Assembly: GCA_965199135.1 (NCBI GenBank) | Contig: OZ240685.1 | Span: 868,001 to 932,000, forward strand | Source of the DNA: EB88 sp965199135 | GTDB taxonomy: Bacteria; Acidobacteriota; Terriglobia; Terriglobales; Acidobacteriaceae | Length of the DNA stretch: 64,000 nt | Direction: 5' to 3' | Shown here: positions 49,093 through 59,063 of the stretch, in pieces | Layout of the letters: the number at the start of each line of letters is the position of its first letter | How positions within the stretch are numbered: the first letter of the stretch is position 1 | Notes under the pieces: model-generated | Told to the model about the DNA's origin: nothing | Database searches by the model: none | The model's input: the letters and a program-made list of their open reading frames with translations, nothing else | Made by a program: the position numbers and the translations under genes

Positions 49093-50214
49093 ATGCCGCT
49101 GTCCCGCCGCAACTTCGCCAAACTCTCAGCTCTAGCTGCTGCCTCTGCCCTCACTCCTCGTGCTCTGCGCGCCTCTTCACAAGGCGCCGGCAGCAAGAAG
49201 ATCGGCTACTGCATCGTCGGGCTTGGCCGCATCTCGGTCGACCACTTCATGCCCGGCCTGCTTCAGTCCGAGCACGGGACCGTGACCGCGCTTGTCAGCG
49301 GCCACGACGACAAGGCCGCGAAGCTGGCGGCGCAGTACAACGTGCCCAAGAGCTCAATCTATAGCTACGAAGAGTACGACAAGATCCGGGACAACCCAGC
49401 CATCGATGCGGTCTACATCGGGCTGCCGAACAGCATGCATGCCGAGTACACGATCCGTGCCGCGAAGGCCGGCAAACACGTGCTGTGCGAGAAGCCGATG
49501 GCCACCACCGTGGCCGATTCACGCGACATGATCGCGGCATGCGATACCGCGAAGCGGAAGCTGATGATCGCCTACCGTTGCCAACTGGAACCCGTGAACC
49601 TCCGCGCCATCCAGTTGATCCGCTCCGGCGCCATCGGCCAGGTGCAGGCGATCGAGAGCGCCAATGGCTTCAATATCCAGCCGGGCGAGTGGCGCCTGAA
49701 CAAGAAGCTCGCCGGTGGCGGACCGCTGATGGACGTGGGCATCTACTCACTGAATGCCTGCCGCTATCTCACCGGGGAGGAGCCACAGGTACTCTCCGCG
49801 TACAGCTCGGTCATCGACCACGATGGCCGCTTCAACGAGGTGGAAGAGAATGTCGGCTGGACGATGCGCTTTCCATCGGGCATTGTCGCCAGCTGCAACA
49901 CCACGTACGGCGGCGACATGGATGGCTACTACAAGGTCCACGGCTCCAAGGGCGTCATCGAGCTCTCGCCCGCCTTCGGCTACCAGGGCATCCACATGAA
50001 GGCACAGGTCGCGAAAGCAGATGGCAGCAAGGGCCACGATGACATCGACATGCCCGAGCCGATCCACGACCCGCAGCAGTTCACCGCGGAGGCCGACTAC
50101 TTCGCCGACTGCATCATGAATGACAAGCCTGTGAAGATGAGTGGCGAGGAAGGGCTCCGCGACATGGAGCTGATGATGCAGATCTACCGCAGCGCTGGTG
50201 TGAAGACAGCCTAG
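49093..50214 (+). CDS. Tat-exported Gfo/Idh/MocA-family oxidoreductase
   Basis: A 373-residue protein with a twin-arginine signal (MPLSRRNFAKLSALAAASAL), so it is folded with its NAD(P) cofactor in the cytoplasm before export. The Rossmann domain starts KKIGYCIVGLGRISVDHFMP; the conserved EKP motif is HVLCEKPMATTVADSRDM, and the C-domain begins near GAIGQVQAIESANG. Many are glucose-fructose oxidoreductase-like enzymes acting on sugars; the substrate cannot be specified. A GGAGAA site precedes the ATG. It is divergent from the MBL hydrolase, with 129 bases between. Confidence 0.92.
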   Translation: MPLSRRNFAKLSALAAASALTPRALRASSQGAGSKKIGYCIVGLGRISVDHFMPGLLQSEHGTVTALVSGHDDKAAKLAAQYNVPKSSIYSYEEYDKIRDNPAIDAVYIGLPNSMHAEYTIRAAKAGKHVLCEKPMATTVADSRDMIAACDTAKRKLMIAYRCQLEPVNLRAIQLIRSGAIGQVQAIESANGFNIQPGEWRLNKKLAGGGPLMDVGIYSLNACRYLTGEEPQVLSAYSSVIDHDGRFNEVEENVGWTMRFPSGIVASCNTTYGGDMDGYYKVHGSKGVIELSPAFGYQGIHMKAQVAKADGSKGHDDIDMPEPIHDPQQFTAEADYFADCIMNDKPVKMSGEEGLRDMELMMQIYRSAGVKTA

Positions 50215-50264
50215 TCGGCCGAGAGCAGAGGCGTCTCCGACAGGTTGTGATTCGGAGCGAAAGG

Positions 50265-50297
50265 AAGGACCTGCGGAGACGCAGACCACAGGTCCTT
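50265..50297. repeat. Nested hairpin after the oxidoreductase gene
   Basis: AAGGACCTG (50265-50273) and CAGGTCCTT (50289-50297) are perfect 9-bp inverted repeats; inside them CTGCG-GAGA-CGCAG offers an alternative stem. It is in the 231-base gap between the convergent oxidoreductase and pseudokinase genes and may act in termination. Confidence 0.45.
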
Positions 50298-50407
50298 CAC
50301 GCCGCCCACAGGATGGCTTCCCAGGCGGGGATACCAGGTGCCTCACATCGCAATCCTGCGATACTGGCGCTTTACGTCGCGAGTCTACGATACGGGGCGC
50401 CGGGTGT

Positions 50408-50433
50408 CCCACATCTCGATTCTGAGATGTGGG
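50408..50433. terminator. 10-bp hairpin downstream of the pseudokinase-SPOR gene
   Basis: CCCACATCTC-GATTCT-GAGATGTGGG is a perfect 10-bp stem 12 bases beyond the stop of the minus-strand gene. It is positioned as a terminator between convergent genes, though no T-run follows on either strand. Confidence 0.5.
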
Positions 50434-50445
50434 TCGAAGAACAAC

Positions 50446-51810
<1,365 letters not shown>

Positions 51811-52087
51811 CAGACGTCAGATCCTGTTCCGCAAAATCCAAGAGCAGACTGCCCAGCGGGTAACGAGTGCGCCGAGACCAGTGTTCAACAAAGGAAGCGA
51901 AGCAAGAAAATCGCAAGACTGGGCAGCAGCTTCGGTTTGAGTTGCTGTCACGGCAATTGTAATGGCTGTGCCGTACGCGGGACAGGTTCGCTCAAGCCCG
52001 TACCCAGGGCGCCAACGCGCACTCCCGCTGGCCAGCGCTCCCGTCCGGCCACGAGCGCGCTGTACTCTGATCGCAGGCCTGCTCACC

Positions 52088-54403
52088 ATGAAGCTCATGA
52101 TCGTCGAAAGTCCGAACAAGGTCCGCAAGATCAAGGACATCCTCGGCTCCGGGTGGGACGTGGCGGCCAGCGTGGGCCATATCCGCGATCTGCCGGTCAA
52201 GGAGCTTGGCATCACGATGCCTGGCTACCAGCCGCAGTACGAGCTGAGCGGCCGCGGCGCAGACGTGGTGAAGACCCTGCGCGCTCGGGTCGCCAAGGCT
52301 GACTCGGTGTACCTGGCTACCGATCCAGACCGCGAGGGCGAGGCGATCGCATGGCATCTTGCGGAAGCGCTGAAACTCCGGAGTCCGCATCGCGTCTCGT
52401 TCGACGCCATCACGCCTGACGTGATCCGCCGAGCGCTTGAGAAACCACGCCGCGTCGATGCGCACCTGGTGCATGCACAGGAAGCCCGTCGTGTGCTCGA
52501 CCGGCTCGTCGGCTACCAGGTATCGCCTGTGCTGTCGCGGCAGGCGCAGCAGCGCGGGCTGAGCGCAGGCCGGGTGCAAAGCCCTGCGGTGCGTCTCGTC
52601 GTCGACCGCGAGCGCGAGATCCTGGCTTTTACCGAGGTGCGTCATTTCGGCGCCGAGCTGCAGTTCGACGGCAACAGCTGGCGCGCCCAGTGGGAGACTG
52701 CGCCCTTTCTCAAGAAGGGCGGCCCCGAGCCAGGGAAATACATTCTGGACGAGGCCCTTGCCAAGCGTGCAGCGGCCTGTCGCGACTGCACCGTGCTCGC
52801 CTCGTCGAATCGCATCAGCAAGCAGCCACCCCCGCCTCCCTTCACCACCAGCACGCTCCTGCAGGCCGCCAGTGTGCAGCTGCGTTGGAAGCCGGACATG
52901 ACGGCGCAGGTAGCGCAACGCCTGTTTGAGGCGGGGCTCATCACCTACCATCGCACCGACTCCCAGAACTTCAGCAGCGAAGCACTCACCGAGGTTCGCG
53001 ACTATGCCCGCGACAAGAAGCTCCCACTGCCACCTGCGGCCCGCAGCTTTCGCGCACGCGGCAACGCGCAGGAAGCACACGAGGCGATTCGCCCGACACA
53101 CTTCGCCAGCGACCGTGCAGGCGAAGACCCTGCGCAGGCGCAACTCTACCGGCTGATCTGGCAGCGCGCTGTTGCCTCGCAGCTCGCCGACGCCGAGTGG
53201 AGCGTGAACACCACGCGTCTCGAAGCGAAGAACGGTGCGGAGACCTTCACGTTTCGCGCAGAAGGGCGTGTGCTGGTTGTGCCAGGCTGGCGATCGCTCA
53301 CGGCAAAGGACGATGCCGAGGAAGACGAGGAGAAGACCGACAGCTCAGGGCGTGTACCGGTGCTCGCGGTGGGCGCAGCGATCCGCGCGGAGAACGGCCG
53401 GGTGCTGCACAAGAAGACGGAGTCGCCCCCTCGCTATACGCAGGCCTCGCTGATCAAGAAGCTTGAGAGCATCGGCATCGGCCGGCCGTCCACCTATCCG
53501 GCGATCCTCAAGAACGTGCAGACGCGAGGGTACCTTGAGGACGACAGGAAGTACCTGCGCCCGACCACGCTCGGCTTCGTAGTCGTCGATGCGCTGCTTA
53601 CGCGATTTTCCTTTGTGGAGTATGAGTTCACGCGCGACCTCGAACAGCAGCTCGACGACATTGCCGAAGGCAAGGCGGAGTATCTCGCGGTGGTGAGCGC
53701 CGCGGACGAGCAGCTGCAGCGAGAGCTCGGAGCCTTGAGTGCCGCGCCACGCAGCGCGCCACCAGCAGGATTCACTCCGTGGAAACCTTCGAGTACGCCC
53801 GCTCGCAGGCCTGCTGCGGGCGTCACGAAGTCTGTCACCGCGGCTGTAGCAGATTACGACACGCCAAAGAAGCGCTCACGCGCCGCGAAGAAGAAAGCGG
53901 CCAGCACAAGAACGCGCAAAACAGATGCGGGTGCGCTTGCCACACCGCCCACTTTTGAGAAGTGGGCGGCCGGGCACCAGACGCAGGACGGCATGTCGCA
54001 GACGCAGACCGCGGGAGCTCCAGCAAAGCGCGTGCATGCAGCAAAGGAGGCCCCGGCCGCAAAGCCCCGCCGCGCGGCAACAAAGACGCCAAGAAAAACG
54101 GCATCTGCTCCGCCGGGGAACACAGCTGTCGCGATCCCCTGCCCGCTTTGCAAGGCCGGCTTCGTACGGCTCGCGTCAGAGGACTCGAAGTTTTACGGCT
54201 GCTCTGCCTTCCGTGACACGGGCTGCCGATTCTCGATCTGGCGCACGATCGCCGGACGCACACTGCGGCTCGGAGACGTGGCCGCCCTGTGTCGCGACGG
54301 AAAGACCGAGAAGCTTTCTGGTTTCACCTCGAAGGCCGGCCGTTCGTTCGAGGCGTCGCTCCTGTTGAATGCGGAAAACAAGGTCGAGTTCGCTTTCCGC
54401 TAG
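52088..54403 (+). CDS. topA: Type IA DNA topoisomerase, probably an accessory TopA
   Basis: A 771-residue topoisomerase I. Toprim domain: KLMIVESPNKVRKIKDILGS; YLATDPDREGEAIAWHLAEA. Later motifs are SAGRVQSPAVRLVVDRERE I, the active-site Tyr287 in GLITYHRTDSQNFS, and IGIGRPSTYPAILKNVQTRG. From about residue 560 a long Ala/Lys/Arg/Pro-rich linker resembles histone H1-like tails, then one Cys4 zinc ribbon (CPLC..., GCSAF..., GC) near residue 685-712. It relaxes negative supercoils. The length and single zinc ribbon suggest a second TopA rather than the main housekeeping enzyme. The ATG at 52088 fits the conserved start; the frame extends upstream. Confidence 0.93.
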   Translation: MKLMIVESPNKVRKIKDILGSGWDVAASVGHIRDLPVKELGITMPGYQPQYELSGRGADVVKTLRARVAKADSVYLATDPDREGEAIAWHLAEALKLRSPHRVSFDAITPDVIRRALEKPRRVDAHLVHAQEARRVLDRLVGYQVSPVLSRQAQQRGLSAGRVQSPAVRLVVDREREILAFTEVRHFGAELQFDGNSWRAQWETAPFLKKGGPEPGKYILDEALAKRAAACRDCTVLASSNRISKQPPPPPFTTSTLLQAASVQLRWKPDMTAQVAQRLFEAGLITYHRTDSQNFSSEALTEVRDYARDKKLPLPPAARSFRARGNAQEAHEAIRPTHFASDRAGEDPAQAQLYRLIWQRAVASQLADAEWSVNTTRLEAKNGAETFTFRAEGRVLVVPGWRSLTAKDDAEEDEEKTDSSGRVPVLAVGAAIRAENGRVLHKKTESPPRYTQASLIKKLESIGIGRPSTYPAILKNVQTRGYLEDDRKYLRPTTLGFVVVDALLTRFSFVEYEFTRDLEQQLDDIAEGKAEYLAVVSAADEQLQRELGALSAAPRSAPPAGFTPWKPSSTPARRPAAGVTKSVTAAVADYDTPKKRSRAAKKKAASTRTRKTDAGALATPPTFEKWAAGHQTQDGMSQTQTAGAPAKRVHAAKEAPAAKPRRAATKTPRKTASAPPGNTAVAIPCPLCKAGFVRLASEDSKFYGCSAFRDTGCRFSIWRTIAGRTLRLGDVAALCRDGKTEKLSGFTSKAGRSFEASLLLNAENKVEFAFR

Positions 54404-54414
54404 GCACATCGGTT

Positions 54415-54455
54415 GCTGCGCACGTGCTCACAGCCACTGAGTCGTCGTGCGCAGC
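54415..54455. terminator. Hairpin between convergent topA and GH92 genes
   Basis: GCTGCGCACG (54415-54424) and CGTGCGCAGC (54446-54455) form a perfect 10-bp stem with a 21-base loop, 12 bases after the topoisomerase stop and 45 bases from the GH92 stop. Its position suits a bidirectional terminator; no T-run is present. Confidence 0.5.
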
Positions 54456-54499
54456 AGCGAAGTCACGCTTCGTCCAGAGATCCCGTGTGGAGTATCTGC

Positions 54500-56821
54500 T
54501 TACGGCAATAAGCCATTCTTCGACATCGAGTATGGCCGGGCACTCGCATCCGCACCCCAGCTCTTGTTCGGCGCAACCTGCATCACGAAGCGCAGGTCGC
54601 CTCCACCCATGATCTCTGCGTGGGTGAGGTACGTCCGCTCCAGCGGCTTGCCATTCAACAGGATGCTTCCGATGTATCCATTCTGTGCCGACAGGTGCTC
54701 TGCCATGATGTGAAACGCGCGACCATTCGGCAGATGCACCGTGGCCTTCTCCACAAACGGACGCCCGATCACGTACTCATTTGCACCCGGGGTGACCGGG
54801 TAAAAACCAAGTGACGTGAACAGAAGCCACGCCGACATCTGCCCCAGATCATCATTGCCCACCAGCCCATCCGGTGCGGGCCGATACTGCGAATCTACGA
54901 TTTGCTTCAGCCGCTCCTGCGCGCGCCACGGCTCGCCTGCATAGTCGTAGAGATATGCGAGATGATGGCTCGGCTCGTTGCCGTGGATGTACTGTCCGAT
55001 CATCCCGGCGATGTCCTCGATGTCGGCATACTGCTTCGGGTCGACTTTCTGGTCGAACATCGCATCGAGCTTTGCGACGAGCTTTGCGTCGCCGCCGAGC
55101 TCCGCAATCAACGCTGCTTCATCCTGTGGCTCAAACCACGAGTACTGCCAGCTATTCCCCTCGGTAAACCCGGAAGCCTCGCCTGCGCGAGCTGGATCGA
55201 ACGGCGTGCGGAAACTGCCGTCTGCAAGTTTCGGCTCGACAAAACCATCCTTCTGATTGAAGACATTCCGCCAGTTCTCTGCGCGCTTGCGAAAGCGTGC
55301 TTCCACATCGCTGCGGCCCAGCCGGTGTGCAGCCTCTGCGATCGTCCAGTCGTCGAAGGCATACTCAACCGTCTTCGACGCTGCCTCGGCATCATGATCG
55401 ACCGGCACATACCCCAGCTGCATGTACGCGCCTAAGTTGCCATAGGGCGCATACGTCGCACTCGCGACCATTGCATCGAGGACCGTGTTCTTTGTCGCAG
55501 GATCGTCGCCGGCAAGTCCCTTGGCAAGCGCATCGGCCAGTTCCGGAACAGCGTGGTACCCGATCATGCACCACGTCTCGATTCCCTGGAACTGCCATAC
55601 CGGCAGAATGCCAAAGGGGCTTTCCTGTTGCGACGCCACCATCGAATGCACGAGGTCGGCGGTGCGTTCCCTCGGCTCGAGGATCGTCATCAGCGGTTGC
55701 TCCGCGCGGAATGTATCCCAGAGCGAGAGGCTCGAGACGAAGTCGAAGCCTTTCGCGATGTGCACCTCGTTGTCGGGTCCACGGTAGCTGCCATCCACAT
55801 CCATCGAGAGAGAGGGCGCGAGCAGCGCGTGGTACAGCGCCGTGTAGAGGTTGGTGCGTGTCGCGGTATCGGCGTAGAGATCGAGTACGCTGAGCGCCTT
55901 CTCCCAGCTGGCACGTGCTGCCCGGTGCGTCTTCTCGAAATCAAGCTGCGGCATCTCGGCTTGCAGATTCATCAGAGCGTGTGCTTCGTCGGTCGGAGAG
56001 ATCGCCATCGCGACCGTCAGCGGGTTCTGTAACTGTCCGAACGACAGAACGGCCTCGAGGCCCCGGCCCTCTATGCTTGCCGTGTCTTCGGGTGTCGTGC
56101 CCGGGCCATGGAAGCCGTGGTAGGGCACAGGCTCCGGCTCCTTGTCATAGAGCGCGTGCCCGGTGAGCGGCGCAGAGAAGCGCATCGCAAAGTAAAGCTG
56201 CCGTCCAGGCGCCCATCCGCGTGTCTCGCGCATGCCGGTGACGGTGCCGTCTGGATGCACCGTCACACGCGACCAAAGCACCTTGCCGGGATAGTTGTAA
56301 ATGGACGAGCGCATGTCGAGCAGCAGGTGCGCCCCCTTGGTCGCAGGAAAGGTATAGCGGCTGACTGCGACGCGCGGCGTCGCTGTGAGCTCTGCACGCA
56401 CGCCGTAATCTGCAAGCGTCACCGCGTAGTAGCCGGGGTGCGCCTCTTCGCTCGCATGCTCGTAGTGCGAGCGGTAGCCCGGGGTCGTGGCATTGCCCGG
56501 CTCAAGCGCGACGTCACCACTGATCGGCTGGACGAGGAAGTCCCCGAGATCCGAGTGCCCGGCGCCCGAGAAGTGTGTCGCCGAAAAGCCGAGGATGGTC
56601 GTGTCCTCGTACCGATACCCTGCTGCCCATTTGTAACTGTGGTTGAACGGATGGATCGACGTGTCCGGGCTGAGCTGCACCATACCAAACGGCACCGTCG
56701 CTCCCGGAAAGGTATGCCCCTCCGCACCCGTTCCGATCATCGGGTTCACCGCGTCATACGGAGAGCTTTGGGCCAGGAGCGTGCAGGGGAGAAGCAGCAG
56801 GGAAAGCAAGAAACGACGCAT
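54500..56821 (-). CDS. Exported GH92 alpha-1,2-mannosidase family enzyme
   Basis: A 773-residue exported enzyme (signal MRRFLLSLLLLPCTLLAQ). Family GH92 motifs: YDAVNPMIGTGAEGHTFPGA, TVPFGMVQLSPDTSIHPFNH, YKWAAGYRYEDTTILGFSAT HFSGAGHSDLGDF, and EGNSWQYSWFEPQD near residue 552, with the C-terminal GNDDLGQMSAWLLFTSLGFY motif. GH92 enzymes are calcium-dependent inverting exo-alpha-mannosidases acting on fungal or host mannans. The open frame extends upstream to 57238, but the ATG at 56821 gives a correct signal peptide. It lies downstream of the M61 peptidase in the same direction, with a 193-base gap holding nothing recognised. Confidence 0.93.
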   Translation of the reverse strand: MRRFLLSLLLLPCTLLAQSSPYDAVNPMIGTGAEGHTFPGATVPFGMVQLSPDTSIHPFNHSYKWAAGYRYEDTTILGFSATHFSGAGHSDLGDFLVQPISGDVALEPGNATTPGYRSHYEHASEEAHPGYYAVTLADYGVRAELTATPRVAVSRYTFPATKGAHLLLDMRSSIYNYPGKVLWSRVTVHPDGTVTGMRETRGWAPGRQLYFAMRFSAPLTGHALYDKEPEPVPYHGFHGPGTTPEDTASIEGRGLEAVLSFGQLQNPLTVAMAISPTDEAHALMNLQAEMPQLDFEKTHRAARASWEKALSVLDLYADTATRTNLYTALYHALLAPSLSMDVDGSYRGPDNEVHIAKGFDFVSSLSLWDTFRAEQPLMTILEPRERTADLVHSMVASQQESPFGILPVWQFQGIETWCMIGYHAVPELADALAKGLAGDDPATKNTVLDAMVASATYAPYGNLGAYMQLGYVPVDHDAEAASKTVEYAFDDWTIAEAAHRLGRSDVEARFRKRAENWRNVFNQKDGFVEPKLADGSFRTPFDPARAGEASGFTEGNSWQYSWFEPQDEAALIAELGGDAKLVAKLDAMFDQKVDPKQYADIEDIAGMIGQYIHGNEPSHHLAYLYDYAGEPWRAQERLKQIVDSQYRPAPDGLVGNDDLGQMSAWLLFTSLGFYPVTPGANEYVIGRPFVEKATVHLPNGRAFHIMAEHLSAQNGYIGSILLNGKPLERTYLTHAEIMGGGDLRFVMQVAPNKSWGADASARPYSMSKNGLLP

Positions 56822-57014
56822 GGGAGCATTATCCACGACGGAACCTGCCGACGGGGCTGACGGCCACTTCGTGAGGAGTGCTCGTGCTGCGTGTACGCAG
56901 ACAGTTGTGGCCCTCGCGATGCTCGGGGACCAGATCCCGAACAACGTGAGGGCCAGCGAAGCGGGCAGGCAGGAACAAGGACACGCACGACGTGGCCGCC
57001 GGCGGTGCAGCGGT

Positions 57015-59006
57015 TTACATCGCGGGAAGGGCACTCTTGCTTGGCGCGAGAATCTCGTCAAAGCGTGCGGGGGTGCCGTCGACACGCTGCAACGAGGGAT
57101 ACCGCAGGCCGCCATGGTAATCGAGCGGGATCGTGGTGTAGGTTTCGCCACGCAGGAACACGAGGTTGATCGGCTTCGTGTCTTTCTCGGCGTCGAGGAT
57201 GGCCTTCCGCAGGACCTCTGCGGAGTACGCCGTGCCATTGACGGAGATCAGCTGCATATCGGGGGTGACGCCTGCCTTGAACGCGACAGAATCCCAGTAG
57301 ACAGCACCGATCGAGCCTCCTGACTCCGAGCCGCCACCGCGGCCGGAGCCGACAGTGAAGCCGAGCGACGTGGAGAAGTTTGCAGCATGGTTGCTGGCGA
57401 GGAACTTGTCGTACCAGGCATTGGGCTTGTCGGTGTACACGAGCTTGTAGCCGCCGCGTGTAAAGCCGTCTTCCGGCACCGCAGGGTGGAGCTTGTAGAC
57501 GCGGTCCTTGAGGAAGGTATCCCAGTCATACGGTGCGACCGTGTTGAGGGCCTTCACCACATCTTCAAAGTGGTACTGGTCCGTGATGAACGAGCCGTTG
57601 TAGACGCCGAAGAAGAGCTTGCAGAAGTCATCGAGTGACTTCTGTTCGTGCGTCAGCTCGCGAATCTTCGTATCCGCGTCGAGCCAGATCAGCTCACCCT
57701 CGGTGTAATAATCTTCAGGCCGCTGCCAGCTGACCCAGGAGACCGGGCTGCGCTCGGAGATGATCGGCTGATCGACGGTGTCATCGAGTGGGCGCCAGTC
57801 GCGCCCGTGGCTTGCTTCAAAGCCTGCGGCGACCATCGCGAACACGTCACGTGTATCTTCCGGAGAACGCATGCCGGCGCGCGCGGTCAGCACATTGCCC
57901 CAGTACTGCGTCATGCCTTCATAAACCCAGAGCATGTCATTGCGCATCGGCACGTTGAAGTTCGGCGTCCACAGGTCTGCAGGCCGACGGAATTTTCCAT
58001 TCCAGGAGTGTGTGTACTCATGGCCAAGCAGGTCCCGCTGCGCAATGCCCGCCGGCCAGTCGGTGAAGTAGTTTGCGGGGTGTCCGTCTTCGCTCGACTG
58101 GTGATGCTCGAGGCCCACGCCACCTACCTTGTCGCTCAACAGGAGCAGGAAGTCATAGTGGCCATAGTGGTGCGAGCCGTAGAGCTTGTCTGCCTCGGCC
58201 GCGAGCTTCTTGTGTACCTCGAGTTCTTCCGGCGTAACGTTGAGGTCTTCCGGTGTATCTGCAAACACGTCGAGGTGTACGGTATCGGTCGATGTCGGCG
58301 AGAGATCGATTCGCTTGAAGTTCACGCCGGCGTAGAGCGGCGAGTCCACGAGCGTGTTCAACGGAGTCTCTTTGAACCGGACCGTCGAGCCATTCGCGCT
58401 GTCTGTCTCAAGCGCAGTTGCATACTTCCAGCCGTCGGGGAGCTTCAGCGTTGTGTGGAAGGGGATGTCGCGCGAGAAATAGCCGGCGGGATACATCAGC
58501 ACTTCGTTCCAGGCAAGATCGGCGATCTCGTTCGAGATCTCGATGCGACCCTCGGTGCGCTTGACCGGCGAAAGGTACTGGAAGTCCACACCGACGGTCT
58601 TCGCACCAGCGGTGAGAGGCACGTGAAAGGCGAAGACGTTCACGCGATCGCGCATCCACTGCACACGCTGTCCATCGACCGTGGTGATGATGCCGCCCAG
58701 CTTCGAGATCGGCCCTGTCGGCGAGTGGTTGCCGGGGATCCACTGCGGGTAGAGCAGCACCATCTCCTTCTCGCCCTTCGCGACCGGAATGTCTTCATGC
58801 ACGTTCGCCACGCGATCCTTATTGTTCGTGAGATCGACCACCAGGTCGACGGGCCCGGCGTAAGGCTTGTCGACAGGTGCTGCGATCGCGGGCGGCATGG
58901 GCGTGGGTTCAGGCTGGGGCTGAGGCATGCTCTGCGCAAGCAGGGGCGCAGCTAGCAGAAATGGCGCGGCCAGGAGGCAGCGGGAGCGGAAGAGGGTGGT
59001 CTGCAT
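57015..59006 (-). CDS. Exported M61-family peptidase (glycyl aminopeptidase type, with PDZ)
   Basis: About 663 residues with signal peptide (LFRSRCLLAAPFLLAAPLLA). The N-terminal beta domain carries VVDLTNNKDRVANVHEDIPV; the metal-binding motif is HEYTHSWNGK near residue 328 with the downstream Glu in WVYEGMTQYWG. A PDZ-like domain follows (GAVYWDSVAFKAGVTPDMQL; VNGTAYSAEVLRKAILDAEK). M61 peptidases cleave N-terminal Gly or act on acidic peptides, and family members in acidobacteria and proteobacteria are common. I use the ATG at 59006 for a normal signal; the frame extends to 59045. Confidence 0.93.
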   Translation of the reverse strand: MQTTLFRSRCLLAAPFLLAAPLLAQSMPQPQPEPTPMPPAIAAPVDKPYAGPVDLVVDLTNNKDRVANVHEDIPVAKGEKEMVLLYPQWIPGNHSPTGPISKLGGIITTVDGQRVQWMRDRVNVFAFHVPLTAGAKTVGVDFQYLSPVKRTEGRIEISNEIADLAWNEVLMYPAGYFSRDIPFHTTLKLPDGWKYATALETDSANGSTVRFKETPLNTLVDSPLYAGVNFKRIDLSPTSTDTVHLDVFADTPEDLNVTPEELEVHKKLAAEADKLYGSHHYGHYDFLLLLSDKVGGVGLEHHQSSEDGHPANYFTDWPAGIAQRDLLGHEYTHSWNGKFRRPADLWTPNFNVPMRNDMLWVYEGMTQYWGNVLTARAGMRSPEDTRDVFAMVAAGFEASHGRDWRPLDDTVDQPIISERSPVSWVSWQRPEDYYTEGELIWLDADTKIRELTHEQKSLDDFCKLFFGVYNGSFITDQYHFEDVVKALNTVAPYDWDTFLKDRVYKLHPAVPEDGFTRGGYKLVYTDKPNAWYDKFLASNHAANFSTSLGFTVGSGRGGGSESGGSIGAVYWDSVAFKAGVTPDMQLISVNGTAYSAEVLRKAILDAEKDTKPINLVFLRGETYTTIPLDYHGGLRYPSLQRVDGTPARFDEILAPSKSALPAM

Positions 59007-59063
59007 GGTAAGCAGAAGTGTATACGCCGTCGCGTACAGCGCCACCCTCTTCTTTTCCTCCGG

